A stretch of 64,000 nucleotides of DNA from Epiperipatus broadwayi (taxonomy: Eukaryota > Onychophora > Udeonychophora > Euonychophora > Peripatidae). Location of the stretch: contig JAQFVV010012672.1 of assembly GCA_028023455.1 (NCBI GenBank), positions 312,001-376,000 of the forward strand, written 5' to 3'. A program made the position numbers and the translations under genes. Below, piece by piece: positions 1-13,700 of the stretch. Each line of letters begins with the position of its first letter. Position 1 is the first letter of the stretch. A model generated the notes under the pieces. That model worked only from the letters and a program-made list of their open reading frames with translations, was not told where the DNA came from and did no database searches.

Positions 1-3000
1 CTGCCCCATAAAGCAAGTAACTTATATTGAAGATAGTTTAAATAATACTGTAACCACAATTTACATAAATAATTTTTATATATGCAGTATTTGTAAACCT
101 CTCAATACAAATTGGTCATATTCTCTTCTTACAGATCTTCCTGCAGTATTTATAAGAGATTTCAAATTCTCATAGTAGTTTTGGGATATATAAATAAAAA
201 TCAAGCACATTGCCAACTTTTAGAATGGATAGATTTAGACAACACACCCTTACTTTGCGATGAAAAGTTCAAACATTTTAAATAATAATGTGAATATTTA
301 TAGTTTATTAAGGATAGTTGTAAAAAAAAAAGAAAAGTATATATAAAAAAAAGTAAAATAAATATTAATACCCCTCCCCTTTAATATTTTTATGAATCTA
401 TTAGTTTTTAACTTTTTTAAAAAAAAGAGAGATAAGTATGTAAAACTTTAAATAATGTTTATCAGATTTTAATATTTTTATTAAGAAATACTGTTTTTAA
501 TTAATTAAAGTTGGTTGTTTTTATCTTCTCATTACCTCTCTAAAACAAAAGGCTTTTATTCAAATGAATTAAAGGGTTATATTGTTTTTATTATTAACAA
601 TAAAAAAAAACAATAAATACAGAGAAATTTTTTAATGATTGGAGTTTCTAATTATATAAAAGAAAAAAAACCTTTTTGTAAAAATAGAATCTATTGGTCA
701 GGAATTAATGCTGTTGTTTCTGAGATATTGTGTGTCTGAATGGACAGCAAGATTGTTCCAAAAATAAGATAGGAAGGCAGATTAAAGCAGTAACTTCAGT
801 GTCTTATGAACAGTAATTCTTGATCTAACTGTTAAAGAAGACAGTGCTGTGAAGAGAACAATGAGAAGTTTTTAGTCTGAAGTAAAACTAACCACTACTA
901 GTTTGAAAAAATGTTTATTAAAATGGATTTGAATAAAACCACACACTAAGTTTTACCTAAAATTTAAACATCACCAAGATAATATATAGTCTGTTCACTA
1001 AAAGAAAATGTAAAAGGAGAATATCCCTAGAATAAATCTGCAACAAGACTTGTGTTCCATCCAAAGAAATGACTGTCTCAGTGTGTTAACCTGATCACAA
1101 ATTATTATATTGAAAAATGCATAAGTTCAACCTCTGCAAATCTGACTTAGAAATCTGTGTTAATATGAAAATTATTATTATTGAAAACTAAAAACTTGAA
1201 ATTATAAAAAGAAGTTAATTGAAGAACTTTTTATGGAAATGGTGGATGAAGTCAACTAGTGCTAATCTACTCTGAAAATTACCCTATGTTCAAGTTAAAC
1301 AATTAAAGAAAGATGGAAAAACTAACAGGAAAGACATTGAAATTATGACTACAAAAGATCAACTCAAAAGAATAAAACCATGATAATATAAGGTATAGTG
1401 GATGTGTACATCTTTAGTTACACATTTTCATTTGCACATCTATATTTAAAAATAATTTTTTAATATAAGTAATAATTGATAATAATGAATAATTTTGATT
1501 TAGGTTTTTTTTTGTTATTAAAACATGTTTTTTTCCTTGACTTTAATCTCTCTCCAAAACGTAAAAAGTAAGGGACTTCCTTTTTAATAAAAAAGATTTT
1601 CTTGTTTTCAGATTTAATTAAAAAAAGAGAAAATAACTTTGTAAAAGCAAATATTAAATATTTCTTATGTGAAAACATAGATTTAAAATTGTCATAGTAT
1701 CATATTTCTTAAATTTTTATTTATTATCCAATCATTAACTGTATTAAATAATTGTTTAAAAATAGTAGTGTAAATGTTTCTATTCTTTCAGCTATTTGTT
1801 CTACAAATTGGCAGTATATAACTTGATTTCAATATAGTATAGAGCTTTAAGGAATTGGTAGCTTATCCCAATAAACTTATTTAACAAAAGATAGGTTAAT
1901 TACATATTTATATGTTCTCTTGTTTACTGTCACAGTTCTAGGATCTTTTGATACTGGGCTAACTTTAGAATGGTAATGATTAATTTATATATATGATTGT
2001 GTTCGAACATCCAGATGGTTCACTGGATAGCACAAAGATCAAGATCACCTTTAAAGTCCATTCTCTGCACTTTAATCTTATAGATAAATTAGTTTATAGT
2101 TGGTCTGTACACTTATAGTACCATATAGACCAAGCACTAATGATGATCAGCATGTATCAGAATCCAGCATTTTTTTTAATGATTGATAGATTAGCACTTC
2201 ACTATGCACATATATTATGCCCTAAATTTTGCATTGGCTAGATAAGTAGCCTATCTTATGATATCTGAATCTCTTTTAGCTCCAGTAACTAGGGGATGAC
2301 TGTTATTTATGTTTAATGCTGGTGACATAACTTATAATTGTTATAACTATTCTTTTTTATTCTATGCTGATTTTCTCATGCTCGTTTATATTTATTTGGT
2401 GATGACTATTCATTAAGAATATTGATTCATGTTAATTAAGATGATTGTGATATTATTTGGGGGTAATGGATGGTTGCCCCCCCCCATATTACCCCTCACA
2501 TTTCATTCCATTATACTGTAGTCATGTTACCTACCTTATGATTCTTGTTTGTTCTGAGCCAAGATTTACACTATGAGGATCCATGTACAATTAAAGCTTT
2601 AAAGTAGATGTTTTAAAATGTTCATCAATGGCTAAGATAATGCTGCTAAATAATGATCAAGTTGACCAATGGTAATTCAGTAGATTAAGAAGTCATGGTT
2701 AATTAACCAATTTAAATTTAGTACAAGTATTTCATCAAAGCAGATGTTTTTTTTTTTATTTTGCTACCAATTACTTGAATAGATTCTTGACTGATGAAAG
2801 TGTTAGGAAAAGATAAGAACTTTTCCATTTTAGTGTTTGAATATCATTTGGCCTCAAAGTAGCTGATCATACAATAAAATACTAATATATCTATTGAATC
2901 ATAAGGAGTAATAAAATGGCCACTATTAAATTGTCATACATATAAATTATTGATTACAAAAAATTCTTTAAAGAAGAAAAATATATATTTTATAAAGAAT

Positions 3001-3870
3001 AAATTAATTAATATTTCTATTATTACTTAATACTCCTTTTAATAAACATTTTACTTCAAAATACAATAAAGTGTTTTAAAATACAAATAAAACAATGCAA
3101 ATATCATGCCACATTTAGTATTCTAATGCTAATATTAAGAATTATTTATCTTCTTTTCAGTATTTTAAATAGATAGACTATGTGCAAATTATATATTTAA
3201 AATTTTAAGAATTAAATAAAATTAACAATAAACTTCTTTGCATTAAAGTAATTCATGGTTATCTATTCACAGGAAAAAAAAATCATAATCAACAAACTTA
3301 TGATTTCATTAATACTGTTTGAAAATTAATTTTAAAACATTGCTGCTTAGAATACCAGAGACGGAAAGGTCAGCCTGTAAAGCAATTATTATAATCTTCC
3401 ATGATTGGATGTCACTTATAATAATTTCTGAGTTAAGTAAATATGACATCCCAGAAGTCATAGAACTTAAAAGATGGTAAATACTGTCATATAAAGATTA
3501 ATTAACAAAAGATTTAGAATGTAAATATGTTACATGCATAATTATAATTTTTATACACACATATATTTATGATATTTGTTGCAACAAAAATTATATATTA
3601 GTTTTAACTCAAAGTCAGTTCAAGATTTTAGATAATACAACCAATCAATAACTTTGGATCATTGCTAGCTATAGTTACTATTATGTGATAACGCCCATTT
3701 CCTATATTATCATAATTTATTTTAGTAAATTTAGAAATACATTATACACTATATATATGACAATGGCATAGAAGTGGCCTCCTGTGATCATTCATCAACA
3801 GCAAAGTATTTATTAATCAAATAATTTGTCACAGGCTAAGTCTGGGTAGATTTGCAACAAAAACCTTGAA
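1..3870. other. RRAGA intron or 3' flank with no recognisable element
   Basis: Very AT-rich sequence with short A and T runs and a C9 run near 2477-2485. I found no coding segment, tRNA-like box, palindrome or repeat shared with other parts of the window. It lies downstream of the last visible RRAGA exon, and is probably the intron before the terminal exon. Confidence 0.5.
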
Positions 3871-3879
3871 AAGAATGTA

Positions 3880-4200
3880 TAATATGTAAGTCTTTAATAA
3901 TAAAAATTAGAAATGTTTGACACATGACATTCATTTCTTGTAATTCTCTATGGGTGTGAAAATCAGACACTGAAAAAGAGAATAAAAAATGGTAATGAAA
4001 AAATGATATCAATGAAAAAGAATAAGTAGATACTTGATCAAATTAGACATGAATCTTTACTTGAAGTGCAAATGGCCAGATTACTATTGGTCTATTTTAA
4101 TCTTATCATGAAATGATCTAATTCTCTACACAAAGATCCACAATGAGATGAATGGATTCCATCACCACAATAATGAAAGTACAATTTGAGCAGCCTGAAA
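3880..4200 (+). pseudogene. LINE reverse transcriptase C-terminal relic
   Basis: Plus-strand readings across shifting frames recall the carboxyl end of an RTE/Jockey-like LINE polyprotein: a segment like FSMGVKIRH (from a YGCESWTL motif), a middle part resembling IRQIKHESLLEVQMAR, and an end resembling RMNGFHHHNNES (from the conserved RWLDSIT motif). Many stops and frameshifts are present. The same C-terminal module occurs, better preserved, at 20340-21120 and 24640-25060. No function is expected. Confidence 0.5.
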
Positions 4201-4593
4201 TTGATGTCAACTTGATGGACTTAAGTAGCAGTGATGATTATAGTATTAATATGTGTGAAAGATTTGCATATAAATGTGAACTTCAATTTTCTGAAACAAG
4301 TTGGTTGAGTGAGCAATATTAGAATCAAAACAAATTTATAATTTTTATTTAAATCTTTCATTAAAATAATAGAAATCGTATTAACATTATTCTTAGTTGG
4401 GGGGGGGGGGTAAACAATAATAATAACAAAAACAAATATAATTTAAATTCATGGTTAGTAATCAATTTTTCATATATTTTTTTTAAAACTAAAACTAACT
4501 AGCTTTAAAATATTACAAAGTAAAACATTGTCAAATTATTATCATATAAAAACATTAATTGTTAATAAAATTACTTTTTTTTTTTTTACTTAC

Positions 4594-4709
4594 ATATAGC
4601 AGGATCTGAAATAATAACCATTACATATGTGTTTGAAGTAAAAGCATCTATAAAAGCAGCAAAATTGGAATTGCTTACTTCCATACTTTGGAATTGTGCG
4701 GCCAATTTG
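4594..4709 (-). CDS. RRAGA: RRAGA exon: roadblock domain, late part
   Basis: This 116 bp exon has one base, then 38 codons ([16 protein letters not shown] to SDPAI), then one base (phase 1) before GTAAGT. The acceptor is TTTCTCTACAG. It includes [16 protein letters not shown], a highly conserved segment of the RagA C-terminal domain. The family continues for about 30 more residues (serine-alanine-rich link, then a helix with NIRNARKHFEKLE-type sequence). I searched the minus strand down to position 1 by eye and did not find it, so the last exon is probably outside the window. Confidence 0.95.
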
Positions 4710-7700
4710 CTGTAGAGAAATTATATATACAAACATATATATATATTTAGATTTTACCAAAAAGTATAATACTTTCTCATTAAAAATGTGCACATATAAA
4801 TATCAAATAAAAGCAATGAAATAATGGAACATTCATTTTTCAACACATTGTATATATATATAAATGCATAGATGTACACATATAACATAAAAATAAATAA
4901 CATTAAACATAATTAAAAGCATAATTGAAATTAATTTGATATTTTGAAAAGTTTATAATAGGGTGTGCATATGAGGGAATACCAATAAATAATCAAAATC
5001 GTTCTCTGGAAAACGAATGCATTGTAGTACATGCTTCTGCAGCTAGATACCTCTTGAGGGGATACCCTTCACCAATCTGCCAACTGTCATCATCGAGATA
5101 AATCATGTTACAACACAGTAAATATTTCCGTTAAGTGCATTTTGTTTAGTAGTCAATTTTGTAATGGCTGAAAAGTTGGAATAATGTCAAATTCTGTTTT
5201 CTGTTAGAGAAAACAGTTGTAATGCTTAAATCATTTTACAAGCAAACTGCTCTGAACAAAACACAAGTTTACTAGTGATTTAATGGAAATATCAAAATCA
5301 CCAGCATCCCAAAAAAGCATGGGGAGTGAAATCCAATATCAAGACAAAGTTTTTTATTTTTTGGATGCAAATGGCACTGTTCACTCAGAATTTGTTAGTA
5401 ACAACAAGGCATTCAAAACCTACAAATTCAGAAAAATTTGCTTGATGTGGTAAAACAATATGACTCGATTTTTGGATTAATGAAGAGTGCAAGCTTTATG
5501 ACAATAACACACCAGCCTGACCTTGAGTGTGAAACAATTTTTAATTAAATTCAGCATGATTCAGCTTATCCATCAGCCATGTTCACCTGATCTTGTTCTC
5601 TGTGATTTCTTTGTGTTCTCTTGAATGAAAAAATACCTCAAATTTTTATTTTTTTGCAGACTAAGATGTGATGAAAAAAAATGATACAGGTATTAAAAGG
5701 CATTACATTGCAAAAGTTTCTAGACTACTTCAAAAAATGAAAAACATGTTAGACTGGTGCAGTGCATTAAATGGATTGTACTTTGAAAGAGATTCAATTT
5801 GTAATCCATAAAACCAAAATACACAATATTTTATTACAAGATTCTAGTTACTTTTGGTTCCCCTTTCGTGCGTGCGTAATAAAACAAATAAATATGTGCA
5901 CAAATATATTAAATGTGTTTGATGAAATGTTTATTATTAAATGATAATGAAGTTAATACATTTATTTGAAAAGACTCCTAAAAGAACTTCTCCACTTAAA
6001 AATTTATCTGTGCAGTTCAGTAATAATAGAATAACAGACTCCAGAGATAAAGATTTCTTGATTAATTCATAATCAACGAAAAAAAAAATTTCAGTTTAAT
6101 AATTTGAATGGGGCTGCTGAAATCATCCTTAATTTTTGTACAACATATAATTGCCTAAACAATCAAGTATACAATTATATGTATAGTGAGGTCTACACAA
6201 TGAAAGCTTTTACTGTGAACAAATTGTACAATGAAAACTTTTTCATTAAATTAGGATTTGTATAATGAAGGCAAAATGTTACAATGAAGACATTTTTGTC
6301 ATGTTTTGTAAAGCTTGAATTACCAAATGTGTCTTTAGCTAAAAAAATATGCAATATTTATCATTAATTTTTTAAGTTATTCTGCTGCATACACATAATA
6401 ATTTAAACCATAAGCCTGAAAATCTGAGAAAACTGATTAACAACATGAAAAAATTTTCCAAATGAAAAAGCAGTTAAATAATGTATATAGTATAATGAAT
6501 ACCATTGGCTCTGACATAGAATACGCTTGCACAAAATATTTCAGGGTTTAGTTAATGTCAACAACAAAACAAAAATTTCTAAAGGAGAAAGTGGAAATAA
6601 AGCCTAAGTTTAATTAAGTTTATTTTCGTTATTAAAAGATTGATTATAATTTTCAGTATGAGCTATATAATAATTTAATGCATATAAAATCAACTTTTTT
6701 TTTTCATGTCAAATTTAATAATTATAAAATTGTTTGATGACTGTTGAAAACTAATGATTTAGATCAGGGGTTGGCCAACTTTTTAATAGGAAGAGTATTT
6801 TGTTTACCCCCCCCCCCCACCTCCAATAAAGAGGTGCAAGAAAAGAGCTGAAAAATATGTTCACATGAAAAATAAAAATTTCTGAATGGCTGTGGATATA
6901 TTTGAAGATTTATTTTAGTAATAGAATGTAATAGAATCTGTATACGTCTTAACTAAAATAAAAATTCTATTCACAAATTTCTAATATTTAAATATTCATA
7001 ATCATACATAATAATTACTATTCTTTAATAAGGCTGAATTCAAGAAACAACGTTGCAATGCACATTTTTCCTCTCCTAGAGTTATCAAAGTATTTATTTA
7101 CAAATTACAAGAGGATATAAAAAATGTGTTTATGTTTATCATGATAAAAAGAGCTATGAGATTGGGACCAAAGAGACACATTGGGCTGGTGAACCATAAT
7201 TTGCCAATTCTCAATCTATAGTAAGGGATGGACTTATAGGTGTTACGTGAAAACTAAACTACTTTTGAAAAATTATGTTTAAATAATTTATTCATATAAT
7301 GCATAAATAAAAAAATTAAAACTATATCTCCATTATATCGATTACTGCTTTTGTCAGTCAGTTCTTTGTCATACACAAAAAGATTCAGACATATTGCACT
7401 CTAGATAGTACACTATTTTAGTGCCATACTGCACATAAAACTAAGTAACACATTCAACAAGCTTAAAGTTCTCATTAAAAAGTTTTTACAATATTTTGAT
7501 TGTTTTTTAAACAAGTTTTTTAATGTAATAATTTTGGAAATCCTAATAATAATAATAGATATTTTGTTTTTTAAATAAAGTAAATATTTAACTTTTATTA
7601 CGATAATTATATTTTGGTTATTAAAAAACTAAGATATTTTTTATTTGCCTATCTATTTCTTTTAAATTTTATTGCTAAAATTATAAAGGGTAATGATATG

Positions 7701-10700
7701 GAAAATTTTTTGCTATTCTTTGGATGGTATGCAGAACCCAAAAGGTTGAATGCCACTGATCTAGATATTAAGAAGTGGATAATAAGATTTTTTAAAAATA
7801 TAACACAAATAATTTTACAACTTTTTATCAATGTCGATTTATTATATTTTGACAATCTAACAATCTTCTTTACAAGTAGGTGACCATTAATCTGAACACC
7901 ATTAATTTGAAAACTTATATTATCAAAAAAAAAAAAAAAGTACAAATAATTGTTTAATTCTTGCTGTGATATAAATATACTTTGTATTTCAAAATGTTTT
8001 TTTTTTCAGTGTACAAAACTATAGATGGTAAAATTTATATTTGTTTAATTTTTCAGCAGTTTGGGATTATAATGAGAGAGAGGACAGATTAATACAAGTC
8101 TATCTGTATTTTGTTTAGAATGACATTTCTGAAGAAGACTTCTCGACAGTTGAAACATAGATGATATAAACTAAATTTTTATTAGTCATTCATTAGATTA
8201 GAGATTACCCAATAATGAATATTCCTGTAATGTAATTTTCACTATTCCATTCTCACGCAAGGTGTTACTTGCATGAGTGATATAGTGAAAATTACACTAA
8301 CATAAATATTGCTTATTATAAAAACTAAAATTGATTATAAAAAGTATTAAGCTGATTGTATTTTTAAAAGTTATTAAACAGACACTCAGTATTAAATAGA
8401 AAAAAAAAAGATATAACATTTGCAAAAAAATTGACAACTAAAATTAAATAATGAGGAATAAAAATAAATAATAGCATGTTCAGTTGCTTGGGAGGACAAA
8501 TGATATTCAATCAGCAAAGTGACAGGCTGAATACATTATTTCCATTCAACTGATTAAATTGAAATTTTTGTTTACATTCTTTAATTGGAAATCTGTCACC
8601 TTTAATTCCAGAGTGCTGTTCTTAACATTGGAATAAAACGTGCTGAACGTGATAAAAAAATAAATAAAATGAAAATAATGGGGGGGGGGGGGAGTCGTCT
8701 AAATACTATCAAGCTTATCGCAATAAAATAAAATCCTTATGTAGAAATATCTACAAGTTAGATTAAATACTGTACTTAAAAGCAATAACAGCAAAGCAAA
8801 CTACTTACCTGCAACTGAGTTTAAACTGTTTAATAATATTACTAACTTTTTCAAAACGATGAACATCTTTATGAGGTTTTCTTTGACAATGAGAAATGAC
8901 CTAAAAACAAGTATGATTTAATATAAACATGACTTTTAAACATTAAAATTAATATTACAGTAATAAAACATTTATTGGTATGATCTGTTATTATTTAAAA
9001 AAATTTTTCTATACTATTTTTGTAATAAATAAGTAAATAATCTTTTGAATAAATTATCCATAAGATTAAATACCATGAATCAATTATTAGATAAAATGTA
9101 TATTTTATTTAATACATATATATTTCTTCCCAAGTTTTTGCCTTATGAATTTTTCTATTACAGAATCACAATTTTGATCTCTGACAGCTATCATAAGAAC
9201 TTAGTCTGCCTTAGTTTTCTTTTCCACTTATGCAAACAAGTTCATTGTAGAGTAAAATCTTGGATCCAGAATATAAAATAAATGCTTTTAATTATCTATA
9301 AGTCGTAACATTACTCTTTTTAAATCACATTAAAGATGTGATAAATGCCAAGTAACAACAGCAATGCTAAATCATAAGTTTTAATATAAATAAATATATT
9401 TTTCATAATTTGCTTAAAAATGTAAAATCAATATGACATTGAAATTATATCATTATTTCACATCAGGAATTAATTTTTTTTTTTTTTTTAAAGACCAGAG
9501 GAATCCCATTTTATCATAAATTGTGGGACCTCTAACATGCAATTATTGCAATATTCTCAATATCATTTTTAAAAACCAGAATTAGATGGTCTTCTGAAAA
9601 CAGATCCAGGATATTTACTTTGTTCAGGCTGAATGCACTTTTCAATCAAATTGGCATCAATTAGAAAGCAGTTAAACAAAGTTTCTAGGTATACTAATAT
9701 TCAATTTTATATAAATTTCATTTATTTATTAATAATATATATATATATTTTAAAAATACTCTTATTTCTCAATACCTAATTGGTTATGCAAAAATTCAGA
9801 TTGTCTGAGATGGTCTTTATTAACATTATGAAAAGAACTTTTTGTCCCCCAAAGATTATGACATTTACATTTTAATAATAATCTTCCAAATATTGAAAAG
9901 CATTTCTTTCAATATACACATGTAATGAAATTAAAAAATTAGAAATTGAAAGAAAACTCATGAATATGAGCGAACTAAAAAATATCAACATGACTGAAAA
10001 AGGAGGCTGCAAGAGATTAGTATTTCATTAGAAGAGATGGCAATAGATGAATAACTAAAGCAACCACAGGATAAACATTGTCAGATAAGAAAGCTTGCTG
10101 GAGTGTTGTAGACAAGAAAAATTATGGATCAGAGAAACAGATTTTATAAACATAGAGAAGCCTTTATCCACAATAGTTTAATAAAATGACCAAAAATGAA
10201 ATAATAAAAATATCTATTTTTTTTAATATTATACTTGCTTTATTTACCCACACACATTTATACACAGATACATGATAGAATTGACATTTTATTATTTACA
10301 ATAAAAATGCATGCTCATATATATATATACACACACATATATAAATATATTTATGTTTAATTGCAATGATTATCTATTTCAATATATCATTATGTAATAA
10401 TAATTTCAAGGATTGCAATGCATACTTTTTATGAACTAAAAATAAGTAAAAATTTGCAAATTAAAATTTATATTATTTGGCAGCCATAATCTTCAACTAC
10501 TTTTACACAGTAATTATTTTCAATACTCTGCAAACTTTTCATGACATTCTGCTAAACAGAAGAAAAAAAAAAGAACTCTGTATTTAAAGTGTTGCATTGC
10601 TTTTCCACCATCATTAGTGTTCTGCATAGTATGGTACAAAGGCAAAATGGCAGATTCTGGAGCTCAAAGTCCACAGATGAGAGTCCATTTGTTACTTCCA

Positions 10701-13700
10701 GTACTTGAACTTATAAACTCCCAACAATAAATTATTTGATTATTACTAAGCCCATTACTAGTCTATCACCTATGTGATCTGGGGAATAAAATGTGAAAAA
10801 CTATTATTCCCATATCCAAAATAAGTTTTTTTTAATTGATATCAGGATTTTATGAGAATCAGTATATATCAAATTCAATTATTCCATACTGGTTGGTAAA
10901 TGGATATCTAATTAATTTTAATTGGAGAGTAAAGTAAATCTTAAAACGATCAGCACTAATTAATGTCAATGCTCTTTAGTAAAATTATGTTCATTATAAT
11001 AAAAAGGAATGACGAATCTGACTTCGCATATGATGCCAGAGACATTCCAAATATTAAATTTTCTCTCGAGTAAATGAGGAAATTCAAATGACTTCATGGG
11101 GGCAAAAAAATTATAAATGCCGAGATCTAAGTTTTTAACTATGTAATTTTCCCCAAATTATAATCTAACAGAAAATCATTTTATATATATATATTTTTTT
11201 TAATTAAAAAAAAAAGTTATGTGATGAGTTCTTACAAAGTAAAAAAAAAAATTCTTTTGCTACGTAATTGCTTTAAGGTATTCATTTTTTGCTCTCAAAT
11301 TTCATTCACAAAAATCTTTCAGTAAATTGAAATATTAATGACATCCCCCCTTCCTCTCTTCTTTTGTTAATCGTTTACATTTCAATTGAATTTTTAATAT
11401 TATAATTGAATTTTATTTCATAAGAATTTATATACTCAAAGACTTAAATAAGTACCGGAAGTGTCAGAGTTCTTGAGTCTGTCTCTATTACTGTACTAAA
11501 TAACACAGGACAATTCCTAATCATTGAAAAGGATTATATAAAAAAATGTTTATTGTTTGGATTCGTAAAAAGTTTGAGCATCGGAAGTAATAGAGCTGGG
11601 TAGTGATTCATGAACCTTAGGCTTCAAAGTCTGTTATTCTATCACTGAATCAAATAACACAGATAATGGAAAAAGAACAATAAACTATATAAATATGCAG
11701 ATTTTCATTTTTTACTATTTTAAAAATTATAATGATAGACAATATTAAGCTAATGACTTTGAGAAAATATGAAACTATCCACATGGTTAAAAAATTATTA
11801 TTATTAATGAGTGCCTATGTTAAAATATCACCAATATGTGTATGAAAAGAGAATATAATTTGTAATGTAAACAATATTGAAAAAGCTTAAAATATAATTT
11901 TTTAGTATTCTGGAATTAGATCAAAGATGTCAGAATTACAATAAGCAAATCTTGTAGATATAATCCATATCATCGTTCATTAATATTATTGAAGTAACTA
12001 ATGCAATTTTTTAATTTGAAATCAGAATCTTCTAAGGTTTCTGATGACATTCATGATTTTGTGATAAAGACCACATTTTAAAATAATGAGTTTTGCCTAA
12101 AATTTTCAAAATGTTAAAAATTGTACCTATATGTAAAAAGATGATAAGATATCATCATGGGAGCTACAAACCTATTTATGTCTTGCCATTTTCTGTTAGG
12201 ATATTTGAAAGATGCATTTATAATAATATTATACCCTAATGTAAGAAAAATATTGCCTAATTTTCGGCATGACTATTTGCCGAGTAAATTCTGTGGATAC
12301 AAATTTAATAATCAAAACTAATCATATTGCACATATAATGTCAATACAATCCTGTATTGTTTATTTTGATATAGAACAGGCATTTAATATATTATTATAT
12401 AATAGTTTACTAAGAAAACTTAAGTTCAGTGATCATTTAGTTAGATGGTTTACGTTATATATGAAAGAAAGAATCCTTTGTATACTTGGATAAAATACAA
12501 TTGGCATTCCTTACAATATATAGTTCTGGCTTCTTTGCTTTTTAATATATAATAAAATACTGATTTATGCAGATGGCTGCAAAATATCTCATGTTTAATG
12601 CATTGCAGAATAATACTGATTTGTAAAAATATACCAAATTCACAAACAAATGATGTTAACAAAATAATACTACAATCAATGTAAATAGAATGAGTATAAA
12701 ATCTTTTACATTAATAAAACAATCTAATTAAAATAAAGTTATAGAATTAGAGAAAAACAGGTTACTTTCAATGCTCATGTAAAGTATATAATAAATGAAG
12801 CCTTTAAATATTTAAGATGTACTTTTAAGATTTTTTTCATTATTCTGTTGATTGTTTTTCCTTTGTTGGAACATGGAACTATTTACATGGAATTTGGAAT
12901 CAACCTATGTTTAGTCTACAAATCAAAATATTGAGAAAGAGTTACAAAAATAGTAAAGGAAAAATATTAATATCAAAACAGTAAATCTCTAGAAGAACAT
13001 ACAAAAATATAATATTACAAAATTAGTTGATGGAGGGTGGGGTGATCTTAATGGTAGATTATCTTTCTTTAGATAGAATTTAAAGTAGACCTAAACACTT
13101 TAAGAACATCAATGTTTTATATACAAATGTAACATTTCTTATAAAATCTATTACAAATCTATAAAACATATGTAATCAAGAAAAGACAATGATGTATTTA
13201 GTAATAGTTTTATTTTTAATGATATTATTAAAAATATATTGTTGTTTTTAATTTGTAAATATTATATATATAACTAATGCTTCTTTTATTTATTTTTTAT
13301 TAATAATTTTCTGTATATTTATAATAAATAAAATTTAATTGAATTATTGTAATTTCATTTCATTTATGTGTGTGTAAATATTTATGTCATTAACTGTCAC
13401 TTAAACACAATACTGCTATCATAACTTTTTTAAAAAGATAGAATAAGTAAAAGATGAGTTTTGCTATGATAGTATAAATACTTTCTCATATATTACATGA
13501 TCTTTATATGGATATACAAAATACTTTAGATCAGATTGAACAACATTTTAAAACTGTTAGAGGAGATGCATTGCAAGAATTAGTAAATGATTGAAATATG
13601 AAAGTCCTGTATGGAAATAGAAATGAGAGAAGAAACAAACTGTATATTTAAGAATTCTAGTTTCTTTTTTTGAAAGAAAAAAAAGCTAAATGGAAATGAA

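Noticed and set aside
1-4590. Search for the last RRAGA exon (serine-alanine link and NIRNARKHFEKLE-type helix) on the minus strand.
   Set aside because: No matching segment seen by eye; the exon is probably outside the window, though a diverged short exon cannot be excluded.
6180-6310. Possible pogo/Tigger-like transposon end (AGTGAGGTCTACACAATGA with repeated TACAATGAA).
   Set aside because: No opposite terminus, no target duplication and no transposase remains were found.
7614-7883. Open frame of 89 codons on plus and 98 codons on minus at the same place.
   Set aside because: Low-complexity, AT-driven open frames with hydrophobic and lysine-rich composition, no domain, inside an RRAGA intron.
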